DNA from: a bacterium
Lineage (GTDB): Bacteria > Desulfobacterota > Deferrisomatia > Deferrisomatales > Deferrisomataceae
Direction of reading: 5' to 3'
DNA length: 40,165 nt
NCBI GenBank assembly: GCA_027021615.1
Contig: JALUTY010000051.1
Location: 1-40,165, forward strand
Positions 8,443 to 14,904 of the stretch are shown here, one piece after another. The notes under the pieces were generated by a model, which ran no database searches, was not told where the DNA came from, and saw nothing but the letters and a program-made list of their open reading frames with translations. The stretch's first letter is position 1. Each line of letters opens with the position of its first letter. The position numbers were made by a program, and so were the translations under genes.

Positions 8443-8838
8443 TCAGCCGACCCGAACGTCCTTCGTGCTCTCCCACAGGCCATGGATGTTGCAGTAGCTG
8501 GTGGCGATCAGCTTGCCCGAGGTCTTGAGCTTCAGGAACGCGCTGGCGTGGTGGTGGGTGGACACCGGGCCGGCGTTCGCCCCCTCGGCCGACTCCCCGT
8601 GGGCCGTAAACTCCAGGTTCGCCACCTCGAACGGGGCCTTGCCCCCCTCGGGCAGGAAGTAGAGCCGGATCCACCGGATATGATGCTCGGTGGTGTTCGG
8701 GTGGGCGATCTCCTTGCCCACGCACACCCTCACCTCGAGCGTCTCGTCGGCCGCCACCGTATCGGCGCACTCGATCACCGGCACGTGCTTCTCGGCCTTC
8801 CAGTCGGCTTGCTTGTACAGGTCTCCGATCGCGCTCAT
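8443..8838 (-). CDS. Superoxide reductase (neelaredoxin/desulfoferrodoxin family)
   Basis: A 131-residue non-haem iron protein that reduces superoxide to peroxide without making oxygen, typical of anaerobes. All expected iron ligands are visible: Glu16 and His18 in EKHVP, His46 in AHP, His52 in EHHI, Cys116 and His119 in YCNIHGLW. It lacks the N-terminal rubredoxin-like Cys4 domain of desulfoferrodoxin, so it is the short class (neelaredoxin type). ATG 8838 is preceded by AGGAGG. A plausible promoter lies at 8901-8928. It is a single-gene unit. Its presence supports an anaerobic or microaerophilic host. Confidence 0.95.
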   Translation of the reverse strand: MSAIGDLYKQADWKAEKHVPVIECADTVAADETLEVRVCVGKEIAHPNTTEHHIRWIRLYFLPEGGKAPFEVANLEFTAHGESAEGANAGPVSTHHHASAFLKLKTSGKLIATSYCNIHGLWESTKDVRVG

Positions 8839-8900
8839 GTCTTCCCTCCTGGTCGAGTGGGTGGATGGAACAACGCGCCCCCTAACGGAAGGCGGGCCAT

Positions 8901-8928
8901 AAGATATCATCCCGGCTGCCGGTGTCCA
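8901..8928 (-). promoter_or_regulatory. Probable promoter of the superoxide reductase gene
   Basis: On the minus strand TGGACA (8923-8928) and TATCTT (8901-8906) are separated by 16 bases, about 60 bases before the start codon. An A-rich tract lies upstream of the -35 box. Confidence 0.45.
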
Positions 8929-8975
8929 GAAAAAAAGATCTAACCGGTCATAATTTCCGTATGGGGTTTCCTTCC

Positions 8976-9003
8976 TTGACGGCAGTGGGGCCGGTGTTAG
9001 GGT
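8976..9003 (+). promoter_or_regulatory. Possible promoter of the comEA-like gene
   Basis: TTGACG (8976-8981) and TAGGGT (8998-9003) are 16 bases apart, 48 bases before the start codon. The -35 box is good and the -10 box is poor. Confidence 0.4.
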
Positions 9004-9050
9004 GGCCGCCGGAGGGGGGCAGGGGAGGCTGATCTCTAGGAGGAAACGAA

Positions 9051-9356
9051 ATGTCGAGTCGCGCCTTGAGAGCAGCGGTGCTCGGCGTCGCGCTTTCGCT
9101 CGCCACGGGTCCGGTGGCGGCGACCGCGGCCCAGGAGACGGGCACCCAGCAGGCGGCGATGGAGCGCCTCGATCTGAACACGGCAACCGTGGAACAGCTC
9201 ATGGGTCTGAAGGGAGTGGGCGAGGTGACGGCCCGGGCCATCGTGGACTATCGGGAGCAGAACGGTCCGTTTCGGTCGGTGGACGACCTGATCCGGGTCA
9301 GAGGCATCGGCGAGAAGAAGCTCGAAGCGCTGCGTCCGTTTGTCAAAGTGGAGTAG
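9051..9356 (+). CDS. ComEA-like exported helix-hairpin-helix DNA-binding protein
   Basis: A 101-residue protein with an N-terminal signal peptide (RALRAAVLGVALSLATG, likely cut after ATAA near residue 27) and a ComEA-type double helix-hairpin-helix. The motif contains LDLNTATVEQLMGLKGVGEV, later RSVDDLIRVRGIGEKKLEAL. Such proteins bind double-stranded DNA in the periplasm; in competent bacteria they act in DNA uptake. No other competence gene is present here, so its role in transformation is only inferred. The start ATG 9051 follows AGGAGGAAACGAA. It is monocistronic, with a good terminator at 9385-9413. Confidence 0.9.
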   Translation: MSSRALRAAVLGVALSLATGPVAATAAQETGTQQAAMERLDLNTATVEQLMGLKGVGEVTARAIVDYREQNGPFRSVDDLIRVRGIGEKKLEALRPFVKVE

Positions 9357-9384
9357 CCCCCAAAACCATCCTCCCCGCCCCTCC

Positions 9385-9413
9385 CGGGCCCGGGCGACCC
9401 CCGGGCCCGTTTT
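9385..9413 (+). terminator. Rho-independent terminator of the comEA-like gene
   Basis: A 10-bp all-G/C stem (9385-9394 with 9400-9409) with a 5-base loop is followed directly by TTTT. Confidence 0.85.
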
Positions 9414-9527
9414 CCGTCGTGGGGCCCCAACCCCATCGGAGAGCCCGGTGCTCCGCCGGATGCCCGGGCCCAGCCGAACATCCCTCTTGAAACCGGCAGA
9501 AGAACCGTGCTTCTCGTGTTACCCCGG

Positions 9528-9570
9528 CGTCCCAGCGTCCCGACATCCCAACGTCCTAACGTCCCAACGT
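9528..9570. repeat. Period-8 tandem repeat, 5 units
   Basis: Consecutive octamers CGTCCCAG, CGTCCCGA, CATCCCAA, CGTCCTAA and CGTCCCAA plus CGT end ten bases before the next gene. They share their core with the array at 1563-1594. The array occupies the place where a ribosome binding site would be expected. Confidence 0.8.
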
Positions 9571-9579
9571 GCGCCTGCC

Positions 9580-9963
9580 ATGCCCCGGTTCGTCGTCCAC
9601 GAGCACCACGCCCGCCGCCTCCACTGGGATCTTCGGCTCGAACACGGTGGGGCCCTCGTGAGCTTTGCCGTGCCCAAGGGCGTGCCCCTGCGGCCGGGCG
9701 AGCGGAGGCTCGCGGTGCGCACCGAGGATCACGCCCTCGAGTACGTCGGTTTCGAGGGCGAGATCCCCGAGGGGCAGTACGGGGCCGGAACCGTGGCGAT
9801 CTGGGACCGGGGAACCTACGAAACGGTCGAGGGCGGACCGGGCGGGCATTGGGCCGTCCGGTTGGAGGGAGCGCGGCTCCGGGGGCGCTGGGCCCTGATC
9901 CCGTTCCCCAAGGCAGGGGAGGGCGCCCACCTCCTCGTGCGGGCCAGGGATCGCGGGGCTTGA
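9580..9963 (+). CDS. Stand-alone LigD-type DNA 3'-phosphoesterase domain protein
   Basis: A 127-residue protein equal to the phosphoesterase (PE) domain of the bacterial end-joining ligase LigD. That domain trims 3'-phosphates and 3'-ribonucleotides at DNA ends. The signature VVHEHHARRLHWDLRLEHGG carries the metal-binding His and Asp residues, and FAVPKGVPL follows as in the family. No ligase or Ku gene adjoins it, so it may act alone or with partners elsewhere. I start at ATG 9580, where homology begins; no Shine-Dalgarno is visible and the octamer array occupies the upstream bases, so initiation may be leaderless or weak. The gene ends where a possible ssrA promoter begins. Confidence 0.85.
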   Translation: MPRFVVHEHHARRLHWDLRLEHGGALVSFAVPKGVPLRPGERRLAVRTEDHALEYVGFEGEIPEGQYGAGTVAIWDRGTYETVEGGPGGHWAVRLEGARLRGRWALIPFPKAGEGAHLLVRARDRGA

Positions 9964-9988
9964 CCCCGACGTCATCGGGGCCCATACT
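9960..9988 (+). promoter_or_regulatory. Possible ssrA promoter
   Basis: TTGACC (9960-9965) and CATACT (9983-9988) are 17 bases apart, about 50 bases before the mature tmRNA 5' end. A hairpin (10004-10011 with 10018-10025) lies in the precursor leader. Confidence 0.4.
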
Positions 9989-10045
9989 GAACGCGCTTCC
10001 ACCGGTTCCCGCCCCGTCGGGAACCCCCTGATCGCAACGAATCCT

Positions 10046-10407
10046 GGGGGCGATCTGGGTTCGACGGGGACACTGAAGCCGGATGCTGCGTGCCGAGGTC
10101 GCCGGTTGGCCTCGTAAAACAACCGGCAAACACACAACTGCCGACAACTACGAGTTGGCCCTCGCGGCCTAAGTAGGCCGCGACGCCCGCGCCGGCCCTG
10201 CCTGCAGGACGGCGCCGGGTGTCATTAACGCAGGCTAGTTCCGGCGCTCCGCCCCTTGGCGCCGGGGCGAAACTTCAAGGGGGCTCGCGGTCCCGGAATC
10301 CTGTCCGTGGGAGCCCGTGGCCGCTAAACCCAAAGCACGGACTACGCACGTAGAGGCTCCGAGCGGATGGTCTTCGGACGCGGGTTCGATTCCCGCCGCC
10401 TCCACCA
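10046..10407 (+). ncRNA. ssrA: Transfer-messenger RNA (tmRNA)
   Basis: A 362-nt tmRNA that rescues stalled ribosomes. The 5' end GGGGGCG pairs with the 3' CGCCTCC (one G-U), followed by ACCA. GGTTCGATTCC forms the T-arm. The tag frame starts at GCC 10140 and ends at TAA 10170-10172, encoding ADNYELALAA. This alignment follows the usual layout, in which CTCGTAAAA precedes the resume codon by about 25 bases. The 3' end is the likely attachment site of the downstream island, and the integrase lies less than 170 bases away. The gene is intact, as expected when integration restores the 3' end. Confidence 0.95.
10380..10407 (+). other. Probable island attachment site (attL) in the ssrA 3' end
   Basis: P4-type integrases commonly use the T-arm and acceptor part of ssrA or tRNA genes as the crossover core. 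An integrase of that family starts 165 bases downstream. I looked for a second copy of this segment to the right and found none before 40165, so the far junction should lie outside. Confidence 0.6.
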
Positions 10408-10430
10408 TTTTTTGATCCACCCAAACCCGG

Positions 10431-10476
10431 AAAAGCCCGGGATGTGCCTCGAATGAGGCATGTTTCCGGGCTTTTT
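10431..10476 (+). terminator. Terminator behind ssrA
   Basis: AAAAGCCCGG (10431-10440) pairs with CCGGGCTTTT (10466-10475), with an inner stem TGCCTC/GAGGCA, and the T run continues. It should end ssrA transcription and shield the integrase gene. Confidence 0.85.
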
Positions 10477-10504
10477 CGTGTCTACGATTTGCCGGCTACG
10501 TCCA

Positions 10505-10533
10505 TTGACATCCAGGTGTCCTGGGGGCAACAT
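10505..10533 (+). promoter_or_regulatory. Probable integrase promoter with spacer palindrome
   Basis: A perfect TTGACA (10505-10510) is 17 bases from CAACAT (10528-10533). The spacer contains the palindrome CCAGG-TGT-CCTGG (10512-10524), which could be an operator. Confidence 0.5.
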
Positions 10534-10535
10534 GC

Positions 10536-10570
10536 GGGGCAACTCTCCTCGGCGAGAAAGGAGTTGCCCC
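10536..10570 (+). promoter_or_regulatory. Hairpin sequestering the integrase Shine-Dalgarno
   Basis: GGGGCAACTC (10536-10545) is perfectly complementary to GAGTTGCCCC (10561-10570). Beyond a bulge, CCT (10547-10549) can also pair with AGG. The Shine-Dalgarno AAGGAG (10558-10563) is therefore largely within the stem, which ends two bases before the start codon. Confidence 0.55.
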
Positions 10571-10572
10571 CA

Positions 10573-11757
10573 ATGCCCCTCACGGACGCCGCGGTTCGCA
10601 ACGCCAAGCCCCGGGAGAGGCCGTTCAAGCTCTTCGATGGCCGCGGCCTCTATCTGGAAGTCGCCCCCAGCGGGGGCAAGTGGTGGAGGTTCAAGTACCG
10701 GATCGATGGCAAGGAGAAGCGGATTTCTCTCGGTGTCTACCCGGACGTGAGCCTGAAGGAGGCACGCGAGAGAAGGGAAGCCGCTCGGAAGTTGGTGGCG
10801 GCGGGGGTCGATCCGAGCGAGGCCCGAAAAGCCGAGAGGCTCGCTCGCCGGGAGGTGCGGGCGAACAGCTTCGAGACCGTAGCGAGGGAGTGGTTCGCGA
10901 AGCGGTCGTCGGTCTGGAGCGAGGGGCACGCAAGGCGCATCATCCGCCGGTTGGAGCGGGACGTCTTCCCCTACATCGGGCTGCGTCCCGTGGGCGAGAT
11001 CAGTGCCCCAGAGCTCCTCAAAGTTCTCAGACGGATCGAGAATCGCGGCGCCGTCGAGACCGCTCACCGCGCTCTTCAGGAGTGCGGCCAGATCTTCCGC
11101 TACGCCATCGCGACCGGTCGGGCCGAGCGCGACGTGGCAGCCGACCTGCGGGGCGCCTTGCAACCCGTGAAGGGACGCCACCACCCCAGCATTACGGATC
11201 CCAAGAAGCTCGGTGAACTTCTGCGGGCGATCGACGGATACGAGGGGTCCCCGATCACGCGGTGCGCCCTTCAACTCGCTGCCCTCACCTTCGTGCGCCC
11301 GGGAGAGCTCAGGCGAGCCGAATGGAGCGAGGTGAGCTTCGACGCCGCGGAGTGGAGGATCCCCGCCGAGAAGATGAAGGCCCGTCGTCCCCACATCGTC
11401 CCCCTGTCCCGCCAAGCACTGAAGGCCCTCGAGGAACTCCATCCGCTCACCGGTTACGGTCGGTTCTTGTTCCCCAGCGTTCGGACCGAGACGCGCCCGA
11501 TGAGCGAGAACACCGTCAATGCCGCATTGCGGCGCCTCGGCTATACCAAAGACGAAATGACCGGTCACGGTTTCCGGAGCATAGCCTCCACGCTCCTCCA
11601 CGAGCAGGGGTGGCCACCGGACGCGATCGAGCGACAGTTGGCCCACGCCGAACGAAACTCGGTGCGGGCCGCCTACAACTATGCGGAGTACCTCCCGGAA
11701 CGGAGGGAAATGATGCAGGCGTGGGCGGACTACCTGGACCGGCTGCGGGAGGGATAG
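10573..11757 (+). CDS. P4-type tyrosine integrase of the island
   Basis: A 394-residue site-specific recombinase. Residues 1-90 form the DUF4102 arm-binding domain (MPLTDAAVRNAKPRERPFKL; GLYLEVAPSGGKWW). A SAM-like core-binding domain follows, then the catalytic domain with Arg near residue 244 (RPGELRRAEW), HGFRSIASTLLH near 331-342 and Tyr368 in AAYNYAEYLPERR. This family typically inserts into tRNA or ssrA 3' ends, and ssrA lies just upstream in the same direction. I start at ATG 10573, where homology begins and an AAGGAG lies nine bases upstream; an open extension to 10444 would run through the ssrA terminator. Translation may be restrained by the hairpin at 10536-10570. Confidence 0.95.
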   Translation: MPLTDAAVRNAKPRERPFKLFDGRGLYLEVAPSGGKWWRFKYRIDGKEKRISLGVYPDVSLKEARERREAARKLVAAGVDPSEARKAERLARREVRANSFETVAREWFAKRSSVWSEGHARRIIRRLERDVFPYIGLRPVGEISAPELLKVLRRIENRGAVETAHRALQECGQIFRYAIATGRAERDVAADLRGALQPVKGRHHPSITDPKKLGELLRAIDGYEGSPITRCALQLAALTFVRPGELRRAEWSEVSFDAAEWRIPAEKMKARRPHIVPLSRQALKALEELHPLTGYGRFLFPSVRTETRPMSENTVNAALRRLGYTKDEMTGHGFRSIASTLLHEQGWPPDAIERQLAHAERNSVRAAYNYAEYLPERREMMQAWADYLDRLREG

Positions 11758-11761
11758 GGCG

Positions 11762-12448
11762 GTGAAGTTCCCCAAAGACGTGCTTTCCGTGATGGACGAG
11801 TTGAAGCGGGCCGGGCCGTCGCGGTCCTTGGACCTCATGAAACGGCTCACCGCCTACCCGGAACACGAAGCGATGTGGCGGTCCCTGGCCAAGCGGGCGA
11901 CCCCGCGGGACGACACCTGGGTCTGGGCCTTCCTCGAGGCCGTGGAGCATGCATCCGATCTGCCCCGCCACCAGTACCGCTCGAACAAGGACCGGCAGGA
12001 ACTCGGGGAGAGGATCCGCGCCCTCAGCACGGAACTGAAGGTGCTCTACGAGGCCGCAGGCCTCTCCCACCACGTGGTTCGGCTCGAGAGGGAGCGGATC
12101 CGGAAGGAGGTGTTCGACGGCGTGTACGTGCTGGAAGCCCTGCCGTGGGACGTTCGGGCGCGGATCGAGGAGCGGAAGATCCAGCGGATCGCGGTGCTCG
12201 AAGTGCTGGAACGCGCTGCCGCGGCCGCCCACGAGGAACTCTGTCACGCCACCGGCAAGGTCCGAGCAGGAAAAAACGTCCGCGCGATTCGTTTTTTGCG
12301 GGCCTTGGCCAAGCGGAACCGGGCGAAGTACGGGACGCCGCTGCTTGCCGTAATCGCCACTGTTACCAACACCTTATACGATACCGACTACGACCAGACG
12401 GACATCCGGCGCCTCGTGACGACGGACAGACTGGGAGAAGACGCCTGA
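11762..12448 (+). CDS. Island protein of unknown function
   Basis: A 228-residue, mostly helical and highly charged protein that I do not recognise. It begins at GTG 11762, four bases after the integrase stop, so it is probably co-transcribed and translationally coupled to the integrase. There are no membrane segments, signal peptide or catalytic motif. Residues 90-165 have long Glu/Arg/Leu-rich stretches that could form a coiled coil. Proteins of this size between an integrase and an AlpA regulator are common in integrative elements, often uncharacterised. The codon use matches its neighbours. Confidence 0.75.
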   Translation: MKFPKDVLSVMDELKRAGPSRSLDLMKRLTAYPEHEAMWRSLAKRATPRDDTWVWAFLEAVEHASDLPRHQYRSNKDRQELGERIRALSTELKVLYEAAGLSHHVVRLERERIRKEVFDGVYVLEALPWDVRARIEERKIQRIAVLEVLERAAAAAHEELCHATGKVRAGKNVRAIRFLRALAKRNRAKYGTPLLAVIATVTNTLYDTDYDQTDIRRLVTTDRLGEDA

Positions 12449-12533
12449 CTTTCTCCCACTTCTCCCAGTCCTTTTCCGGCTTGCCGTTGGCATCTTTCCC
12501 GCACCCTTCAACCCCATCCAGAGAGGTGCCGAG

Positions 12534-12737
12534 ATGCCGAAACGAATCCTCAGACTTCCCGCCCTGATGGACAAGGTCGGCCTGGGCCGGTCGTCGATCT
12601 ACGCGATGATGGCCGAGGGCACGTTCCCCACCCCGATCAAGCTCGGGGAACGCGCCGTCGGCTGGGTCGAGGAGGAGATCGACGCGTGGCTTGAGGCGCG
12701 GATCGCGGAACGGAAGGAGCCGGACGTCGCTGCCTGA
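12534..12737 (+). CDS. AlpA-like DNA-binding regulator
   Basis: A 67-residue winged-helix/MerR-like protein of the AlpA (prophage CP4-57 regulator) type. ILRLPALMDKVGLGRSSIYA holds the helix-turn-helix, FPTPIKLGERAVGW the wing, and VEEEIDAWLEARIAER the final helix. AlpA activates integrase or excision genes in related elements, so it probably controls mobility of this island. ATG 12534 is preceded by AGAGGTG. It is the small basic/acidic partner expected with a P4-type integrase. Confidence 0.92.
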   Translation: MPKRILRLPALMDKVGLGRSSIYAMMAEGTFPTPIKLGERAVGWVEEEIDAWLEARIAERKEPDVAA

Positions 12738-12752
12738 CTGAGGTGGTCCGAT

Positions 12753-12774
12753 GGCGGGCCCGGTAGGGCCCGCC
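12753..12774 (+). terminator. Hairpin behind the AlpA-like gene
   Basis: GGCGGGCCC and GGGCCCGCC form a 9-bp perfect stem with a GGTA loop 15 bases past the AlpA stop. No T run follows, so it may act as a weak or Rho-aided terminator. Confidence 0.5.
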
Positions 12775-12970
12775 GCCAAACCAGAAGTTCTTCCCGGGAA
12801 AACTTCGCGCCTCTGTTCTCAGGGGCGGAAACGGGCTCGTGATCGCGGCGGTCTCCCTGCCCGGAGAGAACCGCCCGTCCCGAGCCAAGGGGACAGGTGT
12901 GCGCACTGGACGGGGCCCCATGCCCTTGACGCCCCCGCTGTGCCGTAGCTCCGGGGGAAGGAGACCGACG

Positions 12971-13438
12971 ATGAACCTGAGACGGCCTACTCATGAACTC
13001 ACGACCGCTTTTCGGCGTTGGCTCATGGAGTACCCCTTCCAACTGATTTCCACGCTGACGTTCCCGAAAGGTGTCCGGCCGCCGCGCGACGAAAACGACT
13101 TCGGCCGGTTCCACGCCCGTATCGGGAAGGCATTGAAGACGCTCGGCCGGAAGTCACGAGTCCCGGTGTGCGCGCTGGGCATCGTGGTCGTCACCCACCA
13201 CCAACTGGTGCACGCCCACAACTTGGTCTGGGTCGGCGAAGGCCACGGAGACGTTCCCTTGAGTCGGATGGCGGCGCTGCTGGACCGAGCCTGGCCCCAC
13301 GTGTCCTTGACGGAACCCATTCGCTCGCCCGCCGACGTTGCCGCGTATATCGCCGCTCAGCAAGAGGTCCACGGGACCCGACTCACCGACCTGTTCTCCC
13401 ACGGTCCGGACTGGCTGGACCGGATCCGCGGGGCGTGA
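12971..13438 (+). CDS. Small HUH-endonuclease-like (Rep-type) protein
   Basis: A 155-residue protein with the order of motifs seen in rolling-circle Rep proteins and Y1 transposases. It has a hydrophobic strand followed by LTFP (residues 29-32), an H-hydrophobic-H motif in LVHAHNLVWV (His81, His83), and a later helix with a candidate nucleophile, Tyr126, in ADVAAYIAAQ. The usual Lys after the Tyr is absent. It is shorter than most Rep proteins (200-350 residues), so it may be a minimal or inactive version. I start at ATG 12971, seven bases after GAAGGAG. Three 28-bp repeats follow its stop, which fits a replication or nicking role. The assignment is from motif pattern only. Confidence 0.5.
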   Translation: MNLRRPTHELTTAFRRWLMEYPFQLISTLTFPKGVRPPRDENDFGRFHARIGKALKTLGRKSRVPVCALGIVVVTHHQLVHAHNLVWVGEGHGDVPLSRMAALLDRAWPHVSLTEPIRSPADVAAYIAAQQEVHGTRLTDLFSHGPDWLDRIRGA

Positions 13439-13444
13439 GCCGGG

Positions 13445-13528
13445 GATACCGAATGAGAGAACCGAAAAGGTTGATACCCCATGGAAGACCCCAAGAGGCG
13501 GATACCCCATGACAATCCCAAGCCGGGG
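13445..13528. repeat. Three 28-bp direct repeats behind the Rep-like gene
   Basis: GATACC recurs at 13445, 13473 and 13501, exactly 28 bases apart. Units 2 and 3 share GATACCCCATG and then similar A/C-rich bases; unit 1 reads GATACCGAATG and diverges later. The period is not a multiple of three, so coding origin is unlikely. Position suggests iterons or a Rep-binding site. The rest of the stretch up to 13715 holds nothing I recognise. Confidence 0.7.
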
Positions 13529-13715
13529 TAAGGGCACGGGCCGACGGGTTGCGTGGCCGAGAGTTCCGCCGAAAAGGGGGCGGCGCGGTTGGAGAACGCG
13601 GTGCTCTTCGGGCGTCCTCCTTCTTTGCGAACAGGTATGCGTAGGCGACCTCTGAAGGTGGACAGGATCTGACCGCCTTCCGTGGTACCCTCAGCGGGTT
13701 CTGGCGGCCCCGGCG

Positions 13716-13745
13716 TTGCCTTGCCGCCGTCGGTTGGGCTACCAT
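13716..13745 (+). promoter_or_regulatory. Candidate BREX operon promoter
   Basis: TTGCCT (13716-13721) and TACCAT (13740-13745) are 18 bases apart. They lie about 30 bases before the start of the leader ORF at 13778. Confidence 0.4.
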
Positions 13746-13777
13746 CCCGAACCGTTGTTTCCACGGAGGGGGATCGC

Positions 13778-13855
13778 ATGAGCACGGTCGGCACCGTGAC
13801 ACCCGAAACGGCCACCCACGGCGAAGCCATTCGCCGGGGTGGCCGTTTTTGGTGA
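13778..13855 (+). CDS. 25-codon leader ORF upstream of brxA
   Basis: An ATG with a good Shine-Dalgarno (GGAGGGGG, about six bases upstream) opens a 25-codon frame ending at TGA 13853-13855. The peptide is MSTVGTVTPETATHGEAIRR followed by GGRFW. Its second half is encoded by the terminator hairpin 13806-13850. The layout is that of a transcription-attenuation leader, in which ribosome position would decide whether the hairpin forms. It has no run of one amino acid, so what it would sense is unknown. It could also be a chance frame. Confidence 0.45.
   Translation: MSTVGTVTPETATHGEAIRRGGRFW
13806..13850 (+). terminator. Strong intrinsic terminator or attenuator before brxA
   Basis: AAACGGCCACCC (13806-13817) pairs perfectly with GGGTGGCCGTTT (13837-13848). 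An inner 6-bp stem GGCGAA/TTCGCC follows, and the 3' arm runs into TTTTT (13846-13850). It lies after the candidate promoter and inside the leader ORF, so it either insulates or attenuates the BREX operon. Confidence 0.85.
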
Positions 13856-14094
13856 GCGGGAACGTGGCCAGGGTCGAGGGGGCAGGGGGCAAACGGCCGT
13901 GGTCTGCGAGAGGCGGATCTCCGGGTTTTTGCTGGTTCCACCCTTCTTGCGCGGCCTTCGGTGATCGTTCTAGGTTTGGATCCGCGACCGGGGTGGGGCC
14001 CTGCCTCTGGCGCGTCGATGGGACGCCTGGCTCCCGGTACGAAGGGGCGTACGACGCGGCGGGGTTCACCCACCAAGCGAAAAGGATCCTGCAG

Positions 14095-14904
14095 GTGACG
14101 GAACCACGTTCCCATCCAGATCAATCCCCCCCGGCAACCCGCTGGGGGTTCCGGTGCGGCCGGGGGGGGGCGCACACGGCCCGGACCGCGATGCTCAAAG
14201 ACTTGGGTGCGCTGCTGGTCGCCGTGCCCGACGCCGGCTCGGGGCGCGCGGCGTACCGCCGCGCGGTCGTCGAGGAAAACCGCCTGGGCAAGCGCTCCCA
14301 AAAGACCCGCTGGCTGTCGTACCGGCATCTGGTCTCCCTCTACGGCCTCGACCCCGGGGTGGCTGTCTTCCGGGCGCTTCGGTTCTTCTGGCAGCGCGAT
14401 CCCGAGGGCCGGCCACTCCTGAGCCTCCTCTGCGCCTACGCCAGGGACCCGATCCTCCGGGCTTCAGCGCCGTTCGTGTTCGGCCTTCGCGAGGGCGAAC
14501 CCTGCGACCGAGCGAAACTCGAAGGGTTCCTCGACCGCCTCGACCCCGGGCGGTTCAGCAAGGCCACGCTCAGGTCCACGGCCCAGAATGTCGCGGCCAC
14601 CTGGACCCAGGCGGGGCACCTGAAGGGCAGGGCCCGCAAGGTCCGGGCGCGGGCCCGGCCCACGGCCGGCGCTGCCGCCTACGCCCTGCTTCTGGGCTAC
14701 TTAGGGGGCGGCCGCGGCCAGGCCTTGTTCCACACCGACTACGCCCGGTGCCTCGACGTGCCGGCCGAGCAGGCGGCCGAGCTGGCCGAAGAGGCTTCCC
14801 GGCGGGGCTGGATCGTGATGAAGCGGATCGGAGACGTGGTCGAGGTCGCGTTCCCGAAGATCCTCACCGCGCAGGAAACGGAGCGGGTCCGTGAGCAGAG
14901 TTGA
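14095..14904 (+). CDS. brxA: BREX protein BrxA
   Basis: BrxA (DUF1819/BrxA family) is a small helical DNA-binding protein required in type 1 BREX phage defence. The family region begins near TARTAMLKDLGALLVAVP and continues through ENRLGKRSQKTRWLSYRHLV, ending with a winged-helix-like segment near GWIVMKRIGDVVEVAFPKIL. The start is unsure. I chose GTG 14095, seven bases after AAAAGGAT, which gives 269 residues; ATG 14191 has no ribosome binding site and would cut the conserved start. Between the two lies a run of nine G (14162-14170), so slippage would alter the frame if 14095 is used. The stop overlaps brxB. The first of six BREX core genes in standard order. Confidence 0.85.
   Translation: MTEPRSHPDQSPPATRWGFRCGRGGAHTARTAMLKDLGALLVAVPDAGSGRAAYRRAVVEENRLGKRSQKTRWLSYRHLVSLYGLDPGVAVFRALRFFWQRDPEGRPLLSLLCAYARDPILRASAPFVFGLREGEPCDRAKLEGFLDRLDPGRFSKATLRSTAQNVAATWTQAGHLKGRARKVRARARPTAGAAAYALLLGYLGGGRGQALFHTDYARCLDVPAEQAAELAEEASRRGWIVMKRIGDVVEVAFPKILTAQETERVREQS

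Noticed and set aside
10444-10572. Integrase start at 10444
   Set aside because: The extra 43 codons run through the ssrA terminator and promoter region and lack family similarity; the start at 10573 has a Shine-Dalgarno.
13445-13528. The 28-bp repeats as a CRISPR array
   Set aside because: The units follow directly without spacers, are only three, and diverge; iterons fit better.
13849-14094. brxA start at 13849
   Set aside because: The frame is open but starts inside the terminator T run and adds about 80 residues unlike BrxA.
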